A stretch of 64,000 nucleotides of DNA from Elusimicrobiaceae bacterium (GTDB lineage Bacteria > Elusimicrobiota > Elusimicrobia > Elusimicrobiales > Elusimicrobiaceae). This document shows, piece by piece, positions 56,721-64,000 of the stretch; position 1 is the first letter of the stretch; each line of letters opens with the position of its first letter. The notes under the pieces are model-generated. The model searched no databases, was not told the DNA's origin, and saw only the letters and a list, made by a program, of their open reading frames with translations. The position numbers and the translations under genes are program-made. The stretch is taken from assembly GCA_017520185.1 (NCBI GenBank), contig JAFXGO010000030.1:62001-126000 (forward strand), read 5' to 3'.

Positions 56721-57623
56721 ATGAAGAAAGGAATATATGCTTTTTTATTAATTGTGCTACTGATTGTCTTCGGAATATGGTGGTTTGCTGTCGGAGAAAA
56801 AACGCAGCTCATCGTTGCACCAAGTCATCAAAAATTAAAAGTAGTAGCTTCCGGCTATGTGCCTTATGATTTAGCGCGCCAAATAGGAGGCGATAGGATA
56901 GAACTGTCCCAACTCATTGCTGCCGGTACGGAGCCGCATCATTTTGAGCCGACGCCGGGCGATATTATCAAAGTAAATCATAGCGATTTGTTTATCTATG
57001 TTTCCAAAGAGTTAGAGCCTTGGACACAAGATATTTTAAAAGGTATGCCGAGTGTGTCTTTTGTAGAGAGCGGTCCTTTGTTTGAAGGAGAAGATCCTCA
57101 CGTATGGATGACACCGTACGGTGCTTTATCCATGTCTGAATCAATTTTGGAGGCTTTGATAAGAAAGGATCCCAAAAATAAATCTTATTACAAAAAGAAT
57201 TTTAAGAATTTTGAAGAACAAATCCAATCTCTGCATGCTGCCTTTAAACAAGGTCTTTCCTCTTGCCAGAGTCGGGAGATGATACATATCGGCCATTTGG
57301 CTTTTGCTGCATTGGCAAAGGATTATGGCCTTAATTTACATGCTTTGACAGGCACTTCTCATCAAAGCGAACATTCTGTGCGTAAATTGGCCGGTTTAAT
57401 CAAATTGATTAAAAAAAATCAAGTAGGGGCCGTTTTTACCGAAGAGATGCTTTCGTCGGATTTGGCAAATACCGTTTCTTTGGAAACGGGTGTACAAATT
57501 TTACCGCTTTATACCGTTCATGCTGTAAGTAAAGAAGATTTTTCTCAACAAAAAACATATTTGGAGTTCATGAATCAAAATTTAACAAATCTGCAAACGG
57601 GGTTAAGATGTCAAGCGTTATAG
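56721..57623 (+). CDS. znuA: Zinc/manganese ABC transporter substrate-binding protein
   Basis: Periplasmic metal-binding protein of cluster A-I, anchored by an uncleaved or signal-like N-terminal segment (IYAFLLIVLLIVFGIWWFA). It binds Zn2+ or Mn2+ with the usual ligands: AAGTEPHHFEPTP (His), DPHVWMTP (His), MIHIGHLAFA (His) and VFTEEMLSSDLA (Glu/Asp). The His-rich acidic loop of many ZnuA proteins is not present (the region after DPHV is short), so zinc versus manganese is open. Length 300. AGGAGAGG lies just before the ATG. The gene overlaps znuC by 16 nt. Confidence 0.88.
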   Translation: MKKGIYAFLLIVLLIVFGIWWFAVGEKTQLIVAPSHQKLKVVASGYVPYDLARQIGGDRIELSQLIAAGTEPHHFEPTPGDIIKVNHSDLFIYVSKELEPWTQDILKGMPSVSFVESGPLFEGEDPHVWMTPYGALSMSESILEALIRKDPKNKSYYKKNFKNFEEQIQSLHAAFKQGLSSCQSREMIHIGHLAFAALAKDYGLNLHALTGTSHQSEHSVRKLAGLIKLIKKNQVGAVFTEEMLSSDLANTVSLETGVQILPLYTVHAVSKEDFSQQKTYLEFMNQNLTNLQTGLRCQAL

Positions 57624-58447
57624 AAATCAAAGATTTGTCCTTTCGCTATAGCCATGCTTGGGTGTTGGAAAATATTTCGGCCGATATTCAATCCGGTGAT
57701 TATGTAGGTATTATCGGTCCCAACGGAGGCGGAAAAACCACCCTGCTGAAATTAATTTTAGGATTAGAAAAAGGGAAAGGCAAGATAAAACTTTTTGGTA
57801 CGGAAATAGAACGATTTTCCGATTGGAAAAAAGTGGGATATTTGGCGCAAAAAAGCCCCATAGCGCAGGCGCGTTTCCCTATTTCAGTAGAAGAAGTGGT
57901 GCTGATGGGATTATGTTATGACGGAAAACATAAAGAGGCTACCGCCGATAATTTAAAGCAGGTTTATCAGGCATTGTCTATGACACATACGCTTGATTTG
58001 GCAAAGCGGATTTTTGGTCATTTATCCATTGGCCAACAGCAACGGGTTTTGTTGGCACGTGCTTTGGTTAGTAAACCGAAACTTTTGATTTTAGATGAAC
58101 CTTCTGCCGCTTTAGATGTAGATAGTCGGGATTTATTTTTTGGATTATTGGGTGAGTTAAATCAAAATTATCATGTCACTATTTTGCTTATTACCCATGA
58201 TACCAGTGAAGTAGGAAAATATATCTCTAAGTTTATGTACATAGATAAAGAATTGGTCTTTTTAGGAGATAAAGAGCAATTTTGCCAATCTCAAAAAGTG
58301 GCCGAAAGACTGGGCCGCTTTGCTCAGCATACCATTGACCATTTGCACAATCAGGGGCATTGTCCGTTGGGGTGCGACTGTGCCCACTCGCAGGAGCCGG
58401 CACATCATCAAGCCCAACACGGGGCGGAGGCTTTGCATGTTAAGTGA
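57608..58447 (+). CDS. znuC: Zinc/manganese ABC transporter ATP-binding protein with His-rich tail
   Basis: ATPase subunit of the metal importer. It has Walker A GPNGGGKTT (Lys43), the Q-loop GYLAQKSP, the signature LSIGQQQR, Walker B LLILDEPSAALD, and the H-loop LITHDTSE. Residues about 240-279 form an unusual tail rich in His and Cys (FAQHTIDHLHNQGHCPLGCD, then CAHSQEPAHHQAQH), which may bind metal and sense cytoplasmic levels. The start and znuA's end overlap by 16 nt, and its end overlaps the permease start. Confidence 0.92.
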   Translation: MSSVIEIKDLSFRYSHAWVLENISADIQSGDYVGIIGPNGGGKTTLLKLILGLEKGKGKIKLFGTEIERFSDWKKVGYLAQKSPIAQARFPISVEEVVLMGLCYDGKHKEATADNLKQVYQALSMTHTLDLAKRIFGHLSIGQQQRVLLARALVSKPKLLILDEPSAALDVDSRDLFFGLLGELNQNYHVTILLITHDTSEVGKYISKFMYIDKELVFLGDKEQFCQSQKVAERLGRFAQHTIDHLHNQGHCPLGCDCAHSQEPAHHQAQHGAEALHVK

Positions 58448-59276
58448 GTTTATTAGTTATGGCTTTGTACAACGCGGGCTTTTGGCCGGCTCCTTGGTGG
58501 CGGTGGTATGTGCAATACTAGGGGTGTTTTTAGTATTGAAAAGACTCTCTTTAATCGGTGATGGTCTGAGCCATGTCTGCCTGACGGGAGTGGCATTGGG
58601 TCTTTTGACGCAAAACAATCCTTTATATATGTCTATACCGGTGGTTTTGTTGTCTTCTTTGGGCATTGTAAAGATTATGGATAAGGTTAAAGTGTATGGT
58701 GATGCGGCTATCGGTATTGTCAGCGCGGTTGGGTTGGCGGTGGGAGTGATGATTACTGCGCAGGCCGGTGGATTTAATGCTGATTTATTTGGTTTTTTAT
58801 TCGGCAGTATTTTAACGGTTGGTAAGACGGAAGTTTTTTTATGTGCGGTGCTGCTGGTATTGTTGTTATTATTCTTATTGTTTTTTTATCGGGATTTGAT
58901 TGCCGCCTGTTTTGATGAATCTTTCGCTCACACACGAGGCATTTGCGTTAAACATTTAAATATGGTGCTGATTTTATTCACCTCCGTAGCGGTGGTGTTG
59001 GCCTTTAAAGTGGTAGGGATATTTTTGATTTCTGCATTGATTATTTTGCCGCCTGTTTCTGCATTAATGTTGGCCAGAACCTTTAAGCAAGTGTTGATAT
59101 GCTCGGTGGGGGTGGCTTTGTTAAGCGTGTGGAGTGGAGTATATTTGTCTTTTGTTTTTAATATTCCGTCAGGTGCTACCATTATTTTGATAAATTTATT
59201 CTTTTTGGTGTTAAGTTTTATATATTCCAAATTAACAGCGATATTTGGAAAAGCGGGAGAACAAAATGCTGATTAA
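58437..59276 (+). CDS. znuB: Zinc/manganese ABC transporter permease
   Basis: Membrane channel subunit of the metal importer, 279 residues, about 8-9 hydrophobic segments. The family pattern is visible: FISYGFVQRGLLAGSLVAVVCAILGVFLVLKRLSLIGDGLSH, then DLIAACFDESFAHTRGI (DxExAxxxG motif before the coupling helix) and GIFLISALIILPPVSALMLARTF. The ATG at 58437 overlaps the end of znuC by 11 nt; a longer frame upstream lies wholly inside znuC and is not supported. It overlaps nth by 11 nt, so all four genes of this group are coupled. Confidence 0.9.
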   Translation: MLSEFISYGFVQRGLLAGSLVAVVCAILGVFLVLKRLSLIGDGLSHVCLTGVALGLLTQNNPLYMSIPVVLLSSLGIVKIMDKVKVYGDAAIGIVSAVGLAVGVMITAQAGGFNADLFGFLFGSILTVGKTEVFLCAVLLVLLLLFLLFFYRDLIAACFDESFAHTRGICVKHLNMVLILFTSVAVVLAFKVVGIFLISALIILPPVSALMLARTFKQVLICSVGVALLSVWSGVYLSFVFNIPSGATIILINLFFLVLSFIYSKLTAIFGKAGEQNAD

Positions 59277-59904
59277 AAAAACAGATTTGCCTCTGGTGCT
59301 GGCCGAACTTAAAAAATTATATCCCAAAGTCATCATTCCGCTTAAGCATAAAAACGCATGGGAACTGCTGATGGCGGTGATATTATCAGCTCAATGCACG
59401 GATGAACGTGTTAATCAAATTACGCCACATTTATTCAAAGCCTATCCTACTGCGCAAGACTTAGCCGCGGCAGATATTAAGGAGGTAGAAAAAATTATTC
59501 ACTCGGCCGGTTTTTATCATAGCAAGGCTTTGTCTTTGATAGAAAGTTCTAAGCGTATTTGTGAAGTGTACGGGGGGGAAGTGCCTCAAAGCATGGCAGA
59601 ACTTCTGACCCTGCGCGGTGTGGCGCGCAAGACGGCAAATGTGCTCTTAGGCGATTATTTTAATAAACCAGAAGGCGTAGTGGTGGATACTCATGTAAAA
59701 AGACTTTCTTTTCGTTTGGGTTTTACGCGCCAAACCGATCCTGTTAAAATAGAGCAGGATTTAATCAAATTAATTCCCAAAGATAAATGGCAATGGATTG
59801 GAATTGCGCTTATTTTACATGGCAGAAGTATCTGTCCGGCTCGCAAACCTAATTGTGAGGCTTGTTCGTTGAAGTTGTACTGTCCCAAAAATGCAGTGAA
59901 GTAA
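59266..59904 (+). CDS. nth: Endonuclease III
   Basis: Base-excision DNA repair glycosylase/AP lyase for oxidised pyrimidines. The HhH-GPD core has AVILSAQCTDERVN, LRGVARKTANVLL with the catalytic lysine Lys122, and Asp141 in VVVDTHVKRLSFRLG. The 4Fe-4S cluster ligands are Cys190, Cys197, Cys200 and Cys206 (C-x6-C-x2-C-x5-C). ATG 59266 overlaps znuB; a longer frame from 59245 lies in znuB. Length 212 is typical. The reason for joining a metal transporter operon is not evident. A terminator follows. Confidence 0.96.
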   Translation: MLIKKTDLPLVLAELKKLYPKVIIPLKHKNAWELLMAVILSAQCTDERVNQITPHLFKAYPTAQDLAAADIKEVEKIIHSAGFYHSKALSLIESSKRICEVYGGEVPQSMAELLTLRGVARKTANVLLGDYFNKPEGVVVDTHVKRLSFRLGFTRQTDPVKIEQDLIKLIPKDKWQWIGIALILHGRSICPARKPNCEACSLKLYCPKNAVK

Positions 59905-59917
59905 AGATTTTTAGTAA

Positions 59918-59945
59918 AAAACCCCCGCTGTAAAGCGGGGGTTTT
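59918..59945. terminator. Bidirectional terminator, znu-nth / oad operon
   Basis: AAAACCCCCGC, loop tgtaaa, GCGGGGGTTTT: an 11-bp stem with A/T flanks on both sides, between convergent nth and oadB. Confidence 0.9.
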
Positions 59946-59961
59946 GATTTTTAAAACTAAC

Positions 59962-61128
59962 TTATTTGCCTAGCAAAGCCAACAATATACCGGCCGCTAC
60001 GGCACTGCCGATTACACCGGCCACGTTCGGACCCATGGCGTGCATCAACAGATAATTGTTTTTGTCATATTCCAAACCGACTTTGTTGGAAACGCGGGCC
60101 GCCATCGGTACGGCAGAAACACCGGCAGAACCGATAAGCGGGTTGATTTTTGTTTTGCTGAAGCAGTTCATCAGTTTGGCCAACAACACGCCGGAAGCGG
60201 TGGCTGCAGAGAAGGCGATGATACCGAGCAACAAAATACCCAAAGTTTCCGTGACTAAGAAATGGTCGTATTGGAGTTTGGAACCTACAGACAAACCGAG
60301 CAAAATCGTCACGATATTGCAGAACTCGTTTTGCAAGGTTTTGGAAAGTCTTTCCGCTACGCCGGATTCTTTGATTAAATTGCCAAATGTCAACGCACCG
60401 ATTAACGGAGCGGCAGAAGGCAATAAGAAAGCGCACAAGAGCAAAATTGCCAACGGGAAAAGGATTTTTTCGCGTTTGGACACAGGGCGCTGTTGCGTCA
60501 TGCGGATTTTGCGTTCTTCCGGAGTGGTCAAAAGTTTCATGATGGGCGGTTGAATGACCGGCACCAAAGCCATGTAAGAATAGGCCGCTACCGCGATAGA
60601 TCCCAGCAAATGAGGTGCCAGACGTGAGGTAAGGTAAATAGACGTCGGGCCGTCAGCACCGCCGATGATACCAATAGAGGCTGCTTCTTTTAGACCAAAG
60701 GCAAAGAGTTGTTTGTCGCCAACATAAATATACCCTAAGGCTACAGCACCGATGAGGGTGGCAAAGATACCAAACTGAGCCGCACCGCCCAAGAGGGCCA
60801 TTTTCGGGTTGGCAATCAAAGGACCAAAGTCCGTCATCGCGCCCACTGCCATAAAGATAAACAACGGGAACAAGCCGGAATTGATACCAAAGTTAAACAC
60901 AATGCCCAAGAACCCGTTCGGGCCGGCGATTTCTTCGCCGGCGAGCATGGGGATGTTGGCCAACAGGCCACCGAAAGCGATGGGAATTAACAAAAGCGGT
61001 TCAAACTGCTTTTTAATACCCAACCATAAGAGGAAACAACACACGGCAATCATGACGACTTGTTGCCAGCAAATCATGTAAAGACCGGTGGTTTGCCAGA
61101 TTTGAGAAAATGCTTGCATTAAATCCAT
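59962..61128 (-). CDS. oadB: Oxaloacetate decarboxylase beta subunit (Na+ pump)
   Basis: Polytopic membrane subunit that decarboxylates carboxybiotin and pumps Na+ out. At 388 residues with about 9-11 hydrophobic segments it matches the OadB/GcdB/MmdB family. There is [31 protein letters not shown], which holds the Asp implicated in Na+ coupling, [16 protein letters not shown], and the C-terminal [20 protein letters not shown]-type and [18 protein letters not shown] segments. GCCTCTC-type ribosome site AGAGAGG lies just upstream. It is the last gene of the birA-oadG-oadA-oadB set. The substrate specificity is set by oadA. Confidence 0.95.
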   Translation of the reverse strand: MDLMQAFSQIWQTTGLYMICWQQVVMIAVCCFLLWLGIKKQFEPLLLIPIAFGGLLANIPMLAGEEIAGPNGFLGIVFNFGINSGLFPLFIFMAVGAMTDFGPLIANPKMALLGGAAQFGIFATLIGAVALGYIYVGDKQLFAFGLKEAASIGIIGGADGPTSIYLTSRLAPHLLGSIAVAAYSYMALVPVIQPPIMKLLTTPEERKIRMTQQRPVSKREKILFPLAILLLCAFLLPSAAPLIGALTFGNLIKESGVAERLSKTLQNEFCNIVTILLGLSVGSKLQYDHFLVTETLGILLLGIIAFSAATASGVLLAKLMNCFSKTKINPLIGSAGVSAVPMAARVSNKVGLEYDKNNYLLMHAMGPNVAGVIGSAVAAGILLALLGK

Positions 61129-61140
61129 AGCAGGCCTCTC

Positions 61141-62931
61141 TTATTTGATTTCCGCCAAGGCATGACCGGTTTGCACCTGATCACCTTGTTTGACGAGGAA
61201 ATGTACCGTTCCGGCAGCAGGAGCGCTGACAGGGGTTTCCATTTTCATGGCTTCAAGCACCAAGACTTCTTGGCCTTCGGATACGGTTTCACCGTCTTTA
61301 ACGCTAAAGCGCAACACAGCACCCGGCATGGGAGCAGATAACGTGGCGCCGGCACCGGCAGCAGCCGGTTTGGCGGCTTGAGCATCAGCAGCGCCTACAC
61401 CGATGGTGTAGCGTTTGCCGTTGACTACGGCCACATTGTCTCCTTCAAAAGATACATTGTAATCTTTGCCTTCTACGGTCACTTTGCAAGCATCGCAGTT
61501 AGCGGCAGCAGCGGCTTTGGCCTCTACTTTGCGTACGCCGTTTACTTTGGCTTCGCCTTTGAGGTACATTAAGCCTTTGTCACCGCAGGTAGCCACGATG
61601 AAAGCATTTTCTTCGTTGACGGGTAAGCCGGCTTCTTTGAGTTTTTCTTCCGCCACTTTGAGGCCTTTTTTCGGGTTGGCATCATTGAGTTCGAGCGGAG
61701 TTTTGGTGGTGGGTTCTAAGCCTAATTGCTCAGCAGCAATTTTGACCACGTTGGCATCCGGTTCCACCGGAGTTTTGCCAAAATAGCCCAAGACCATTTT
61801 GCCATAACCGTCGGTAATTTTCTTCCAGGGACCAAACATGACGTTGGCATAGGCTTGTTGGAAGTAGAACTGAGAAACGGGGGTGACGGAAGTGCCGAAA
61901 CCACCCAATTTTACACATTCGCCCATCGCTTCTACTACTTGGGGGAATTTGTCAAAAGTACCGTTGTCGCGCATCATTTGCGTATTGGCAGTCAAAGCAC
62001 CGCCCGGCAAGGGGGAGAACGGAATAATCGGGTTGACTTTGGTGGCCTCAGGCGGCAAGAAATAGTCTTTCATGCAGTCGCAGAACACATTTTCTGCTTC
62101 TTGAATTTTCTTAGGATCAATGTCTAAGGTATATTCGCTTCCGCGCAAAGCATGCCACATGGTCAAGATGTCCGGTTGGCAGGTGCCGCCGGAAACGGGC
62201 TGCATAGAGAGGTCCAAAGAATCGGCACCGTTTTCAATAGCAGCTAAACAGCAGGCAATAGCGTTGCCGGCGGTTTCGTGCGTATGGAAAACGATTTTGG
62301 TACCTTCGGGTAAAAGTTTGCGGGCCATGGCAATTGTGCGACCAACGGTCACCGGAGTAGAGGTGCCGGAAGCGTCTTTAAAGCACACAGAATCAAACGG
62401 TACACCGGCATCTAAAATGGAGCGCAATACTTTTTCGTAAAAAATTTCGTTATGGATTTGACCGGTGGTATCCCAGCCGGGAGCCAAAGACATCATGCTT
62501 ACGCAGACTTCGTGTTTAAGGCCGGCTTCATGAATGCATTTACCGGAGTAGATGAGGTTGTTGACGTCGTTTAAAGCATCGAAGTTGCGAATAGTGGTGG
62601 TGCCATGTTTTTTGAAAAGTTGAGCATGGGCTTTGATTACATCGGAGGATTGGCTTTCTAAGCCTACTACGTTTACGCCGCGTGCCAAAGTTTGCAAGTT
62701 GGCATCGGGACCGGCGGTTTTGCGGAACGTGTCCATCATGTCAAAGGCGTTTTCATTGCAGTAGAAGTATAAAGCCTGAAAGCGCGCACTGCCGCCAAAT
62801 TCTATGTGGTTGATGCCGGCATGTCTGGCAGCTTCCACGGCGGGCATAAAATCTTTGGTGAGTACGCGCGCACCATAGACAGATTGAAAGCCGTCACGGA
62901 ACGCGGTGAGCATAAAATTAACTTTTTTCAT
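61141..62931 (-). CDS. oadA: Oxaloacetate decarboxylase alpha subunit with biotin carrier domain
   Basis: Cytoplasmic carboxyltransferase that moves CO2 from oxaloacetate to biotin, leaving pyruvate. It has an HMGL-like pyruvate carboxyltransferase domain (about residues 1-300, with TAFRDGFQSV and FHTHETAGN for the metal site, and a carboxylase conserved domain to about 470), an Ala/Pro-rich linker, and a C-terminal biotinyl domain with the biotin lysine in VLEAMKMETPV. Length 596 is typical. The transcarboxylase type points to oxaloacetate rather than methylmalonyl- or glutaconyl-CoA. It is preceded by oadG (17-nt gap). Confidence 0.94.
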   Translation of the reverse strand: MKKVNFMLTAFRDGFQSVYGARVLTKDFMPAVEAARHAGINHIEFGGSARFQALYFYCNENAFDMMDTFRKTAGPDANLQTLARGVNVVGLESQSSDVIKAHAQLFKKHGTTTIRNFDALNDVNNLIYSGKCIHEAGLKHEVCVSMMSLAPGWDTTGQIHNEIFYEKVLRSILDAGVPFDSVCFKDASGTSTPVTVGRTIAMARKLLPEGTKIVFHTHETAGNAIACCLAAIENGADSLDLSMQPVSGGTCQPDILTMWHALRGSEYTLDIDPKKIQEAENVFCDCMKDYFLPPEATKVNPIIPFSPLPGGALTANTQMMRDNGTFDKFPQVVEAMGECVKLGGFGTSVTPVSQFYFQQAYANVMFGPWKKITDGYGKMVLGYFGKTPVEPDANVVKIAAEQLGLEPTTKTPLELNDANPKKGLKVAEEKLKEAGLPVNEENAFIVATCGDKGLMYLKGEAKVNGVRKVEAKAAAAANCDACKVTVEGKDYNVSFEGDNVAVVNGKRYTIGVGAADAQAAKPAAAGAGATLSAPMPGAVLRFSVKDGETVSEGQEVLVLEAMKMETPVSAPAAGTVHFLVKQGDQVQTGHALAEIK

Positions 62932-62948
62932 ATGTTTTCCTCGTTTAA

Positions 62949-63182
62949 TTATTTACCTTGAAATCTCTTCGCCGCCGCAATGGCAATGGCCACTAAGGCG
63001 TTATCCGCACTGGCGGCCGCCTTTTGTTGGGGCACTTGCTGCGGGAAATATTTTTCCATCACTTTTACCAGCAGACTCATGCCGTTCATAATCCATATCA
63101 TTACAAACAGGAATACGAACACGGTGAGCGTCCCGATAATAGTGATGTATACGCTTGACATCATTAGATTTTCTGCGTTCAT
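62949..63182 (-). CDS. oadG: Oxaloacetate decarboxylase gamma subunit
   Basis: Small membrane subunit (77 residues) that joins OadA to OadB. One hydrophobic helix (YITIIGTLTVFVFLFVMIWI, about residues 12-31) is followed by a polar tail with Lys/Gln and a C-terminal helix VAIAIAAAKRFQ. OadG of Klebsiella has the same shape and size. It overlaps birA by 4 nt and lies 17 nt before oadA. Short length and low conservation make this a call by context as much as by sequence. Confidence 0.85.
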   Translation of the reverse strand: MNAENLMMSSVYITIIGTLTVFVFLFVMIWIMNGMSLLVKVMEKYFPQQVPQQKAAASADNALVAIAIAAAKRFQGK

Positions 63183-63880
63183 ACCATCATATCTCCTATT
63201 GATATTTCTATAAATCCTTCGGGGGTTTGTAAAACCAATTTGCCCTCGGGGGAAATCGTTTGTACCGCACCTATTACATTTTGCGCGGTATTTTTGATTT
63301 GTACCTTTTTTCCCACATAAGGAAAAAAGTTTAAATACTCATTGCGTATAAATCTAAATCCGCACTGTAATAGTTCTTCGTATTTATCGAAGAAACGGTT
63401 TAATATATCTTGTAAAAGAGCATCTTCGTTTGTGTGTATGTTTTGTAATGCCAGTGAGGTGGCAGGTTGACCGACATTTGCCAAGTCCTGCTGAGCGATA
63501 TTTAGCCCTACTCCAAGCACCAATCCTTCAAAGCCTTTTGGACTAAAAAGAGCCTCGCTTAAAATGCCGCAAATTTTCTGGCTATGGACTAATACGTCGT
63601 TGGGCCATTTCAAATGGCTTTCAGCCCCCAACTCACGCAAAGATTCGCACACGCATAGGGCCATCAGCTGTGTGAGATTGGGCAAAAAGTCGGTTTTTTG
63701 AGGCTTGAGTAAGAGTGAAAAATACAGCCCGCCTTCTTGGGAAATCCACTTACGGTCTAAACGTCCGCGTCCGGCAGTTTGTTGCCGCGCGATAATGACG
63801 GTTTGGTCGGCTAACAAAGAACAATTACGTTTTGCGTAAGCATTGGTAGAGTCTAGCACGTCAAAACGAAGAATTTGCAT
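63179..63880 (-). CDS. birA: Biotin protein ligase (BirA, no DNA-binding domain)
   Basis: Attaches biotin to carrier lysines, here presumably OadA. It has the catalytic loop GRGRLDRKWISQEGGLYFSLLL, the KWPNDVLVHSQKICGILSEA segment, GLVLGVGLNI, and the C-terminal SH3-like domain ending TPEGFIEISIGDM. At 233 residues it lacks the N-terminal helix-turn-helix of E. coli BirA, so it is an enzyme only, not a repressor. TAAAAT at 63888-63893 lies directly before the ATG with no ribosome site, suggesting a leaderless message. It is the first gene of birA-oadG-oadA-oadB. Confidence 0.95.
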   Translation of the reverse strand: MQILRFDVLDSTNAYAKRNCSLLADQTVIIARQQTAGRGRLDRKWISQEGGLYFSLLLKPQKTDFLPNLTQLMALCVCESLRELGAESHLKWPNDVLVHSQKICGILSEALFSPKGFEGLVLGVGLNIAQQDLANVGQPATSLALQNIHTNEDALLQDILNRFFDKYEELLQCGFRFIRNEYLNFFPYVGKKVQIKNTAQNVIGAVQTISPEGKLVLQTPEGFIEISIGDMMV

Positions 63881-63978
63881 ATATCATATTTTACCAAATT
63901 ACAAGAGCAAGCGCAGGCTTTTAAAGGATAGAAAAGTATAATTTTTAAAGTTTGTCAGATTGGCAGAGGTTATTTTTT

Positions 63979-64000
63979 ATGTGCAGTAAACAAAATAGCC
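63979..64000 (+). CDS. Start of an unidentified gene (cut by the window edge)
   Basis: ATG at 63979 with AGAGGT at 63965-63970 eight nt upstream and TATAAT at 63937-63942 as a possible -10 box; only seven codons (MCSKQNS) are visible. Divergent from birA. Too short to identify; the frame could also close just beyond the window. Confidence 0.35.

Noticed and set aside
1-64000. CRISPR array, insertion sequence or prophage
   Set aside because: No regular direct repeats with spacers, no transposase-like frame and no phage structural genes were found on either strand.

Overview
The window is about 64 kb of gene-dense bacterial chromosome at moderate GC (roughly 40-45% by eye). It comes from a Gram-negative-type (diderm) organism that makes lipid A. 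The evidence is lptD, bamA, an OmpH/Skp protein, the lipid A genes lpxA, lpxB, lpxC, lpxD and lpxI with fabZ, Pal-CpoB-TolB, a TolC-like protein, a GT9 glycosyltransferase and several lipobox proteins. I see no phage, insertion sequence, CRISPR array or plasmid feature, and no stretch over 300 bases is without a gene. The gene mix (lpxI rather than lpxH, a GH57 branching enzyme next to a DUF4912 protein, a Na+-pumping oxaloacetate decarboxylase, a POT peptide transporter, threonine breakdown, very tight operons) fits a small-genome anaerobic fermenter. My best guess from memory is an Elusimicrobiota (Elusimicrobium-like) gut bacterium; this is inference, not something the sequence proves.

Layout. 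1-2.7 kb: a GT9 glycosyltransferase converging on a MurJ-like flippase. 2.7-7.0 kb (+): gatB, then pal-cpoB-tolB with a clear sigma70-type promoter and terminators. 7.2-23.9 kb (-): an uninterrupted chain of 13 genes with gaps of 32 nt or less and many 1- or 4-nt overlaps: tpiA, deoC, a giant DnaA-like AAA+ protein, two lipoproteins, comM, dprA, topA, xerC, a ROK kinase, lptD, tdk and an RDD membrane protein. It ends at a strong terminator. 24.0-28.4 kb (-): POT transporter, then lpxB-rel-zinc-ribbon protein. 28.5-30.8 kb (+): ndk, an exported alpha/beta hydrolase and a degenerate GH3-like protein. 30.8-38.1 kb (-): bamA-ompH-lpxD-lpxC-fabZ-lpxA-lpxI, an outer-membrane assembly and lipid A cluster. 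38.2-39.6 kb (-): rpmB, terC-like gene and tRNA-Thr(UGU).

39.7-43.0 kb (+): two tandem exported TldD/TldE-like proteins, one with a zinc protease motif and one without it. 43.1-48.1 kb (-): a six-gene envelope operon (lipoprotein, beta-barrel candidate, HAMP-only protein, TolC-like protein, patatin, TPR protein). 48.2-51.0 kb (-): an unknown 639-residue membrane-anchored protein and a PDZ-less trypsin-like protease. 51.1-51.6 kb (+): greA. 51.6-54.1 kb (-): DUF4912 protein and GH57 glucan branching enzyme. 54.4-56.6 kb (+): tdh-kbl threonine degradation. 56.7-59.9 kb (+): znuA-znuC-znuB-nth. 60.0-63.9 kb (-): birA-oadG-oadA-oadB, a biotin ligase encoded together with the biotin-dependent sodium pump it presumably loads.

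Most worth following up: (1) the 1052-residue DnaA-like AAA+ protein without a recognisable DnaA DNA-binding domain, translationally coupled to an LPP20-like lipoprotein; (2) the secreted TldD/TldE-like pair; (3) the envelope operon built around a HAMP-only membrane protein; (4) a GACCTA-N8/9-TAGGAC inverted motif found in two intergenic regions, once directly upstream of a good promoter for the unknown 639-residue protein.
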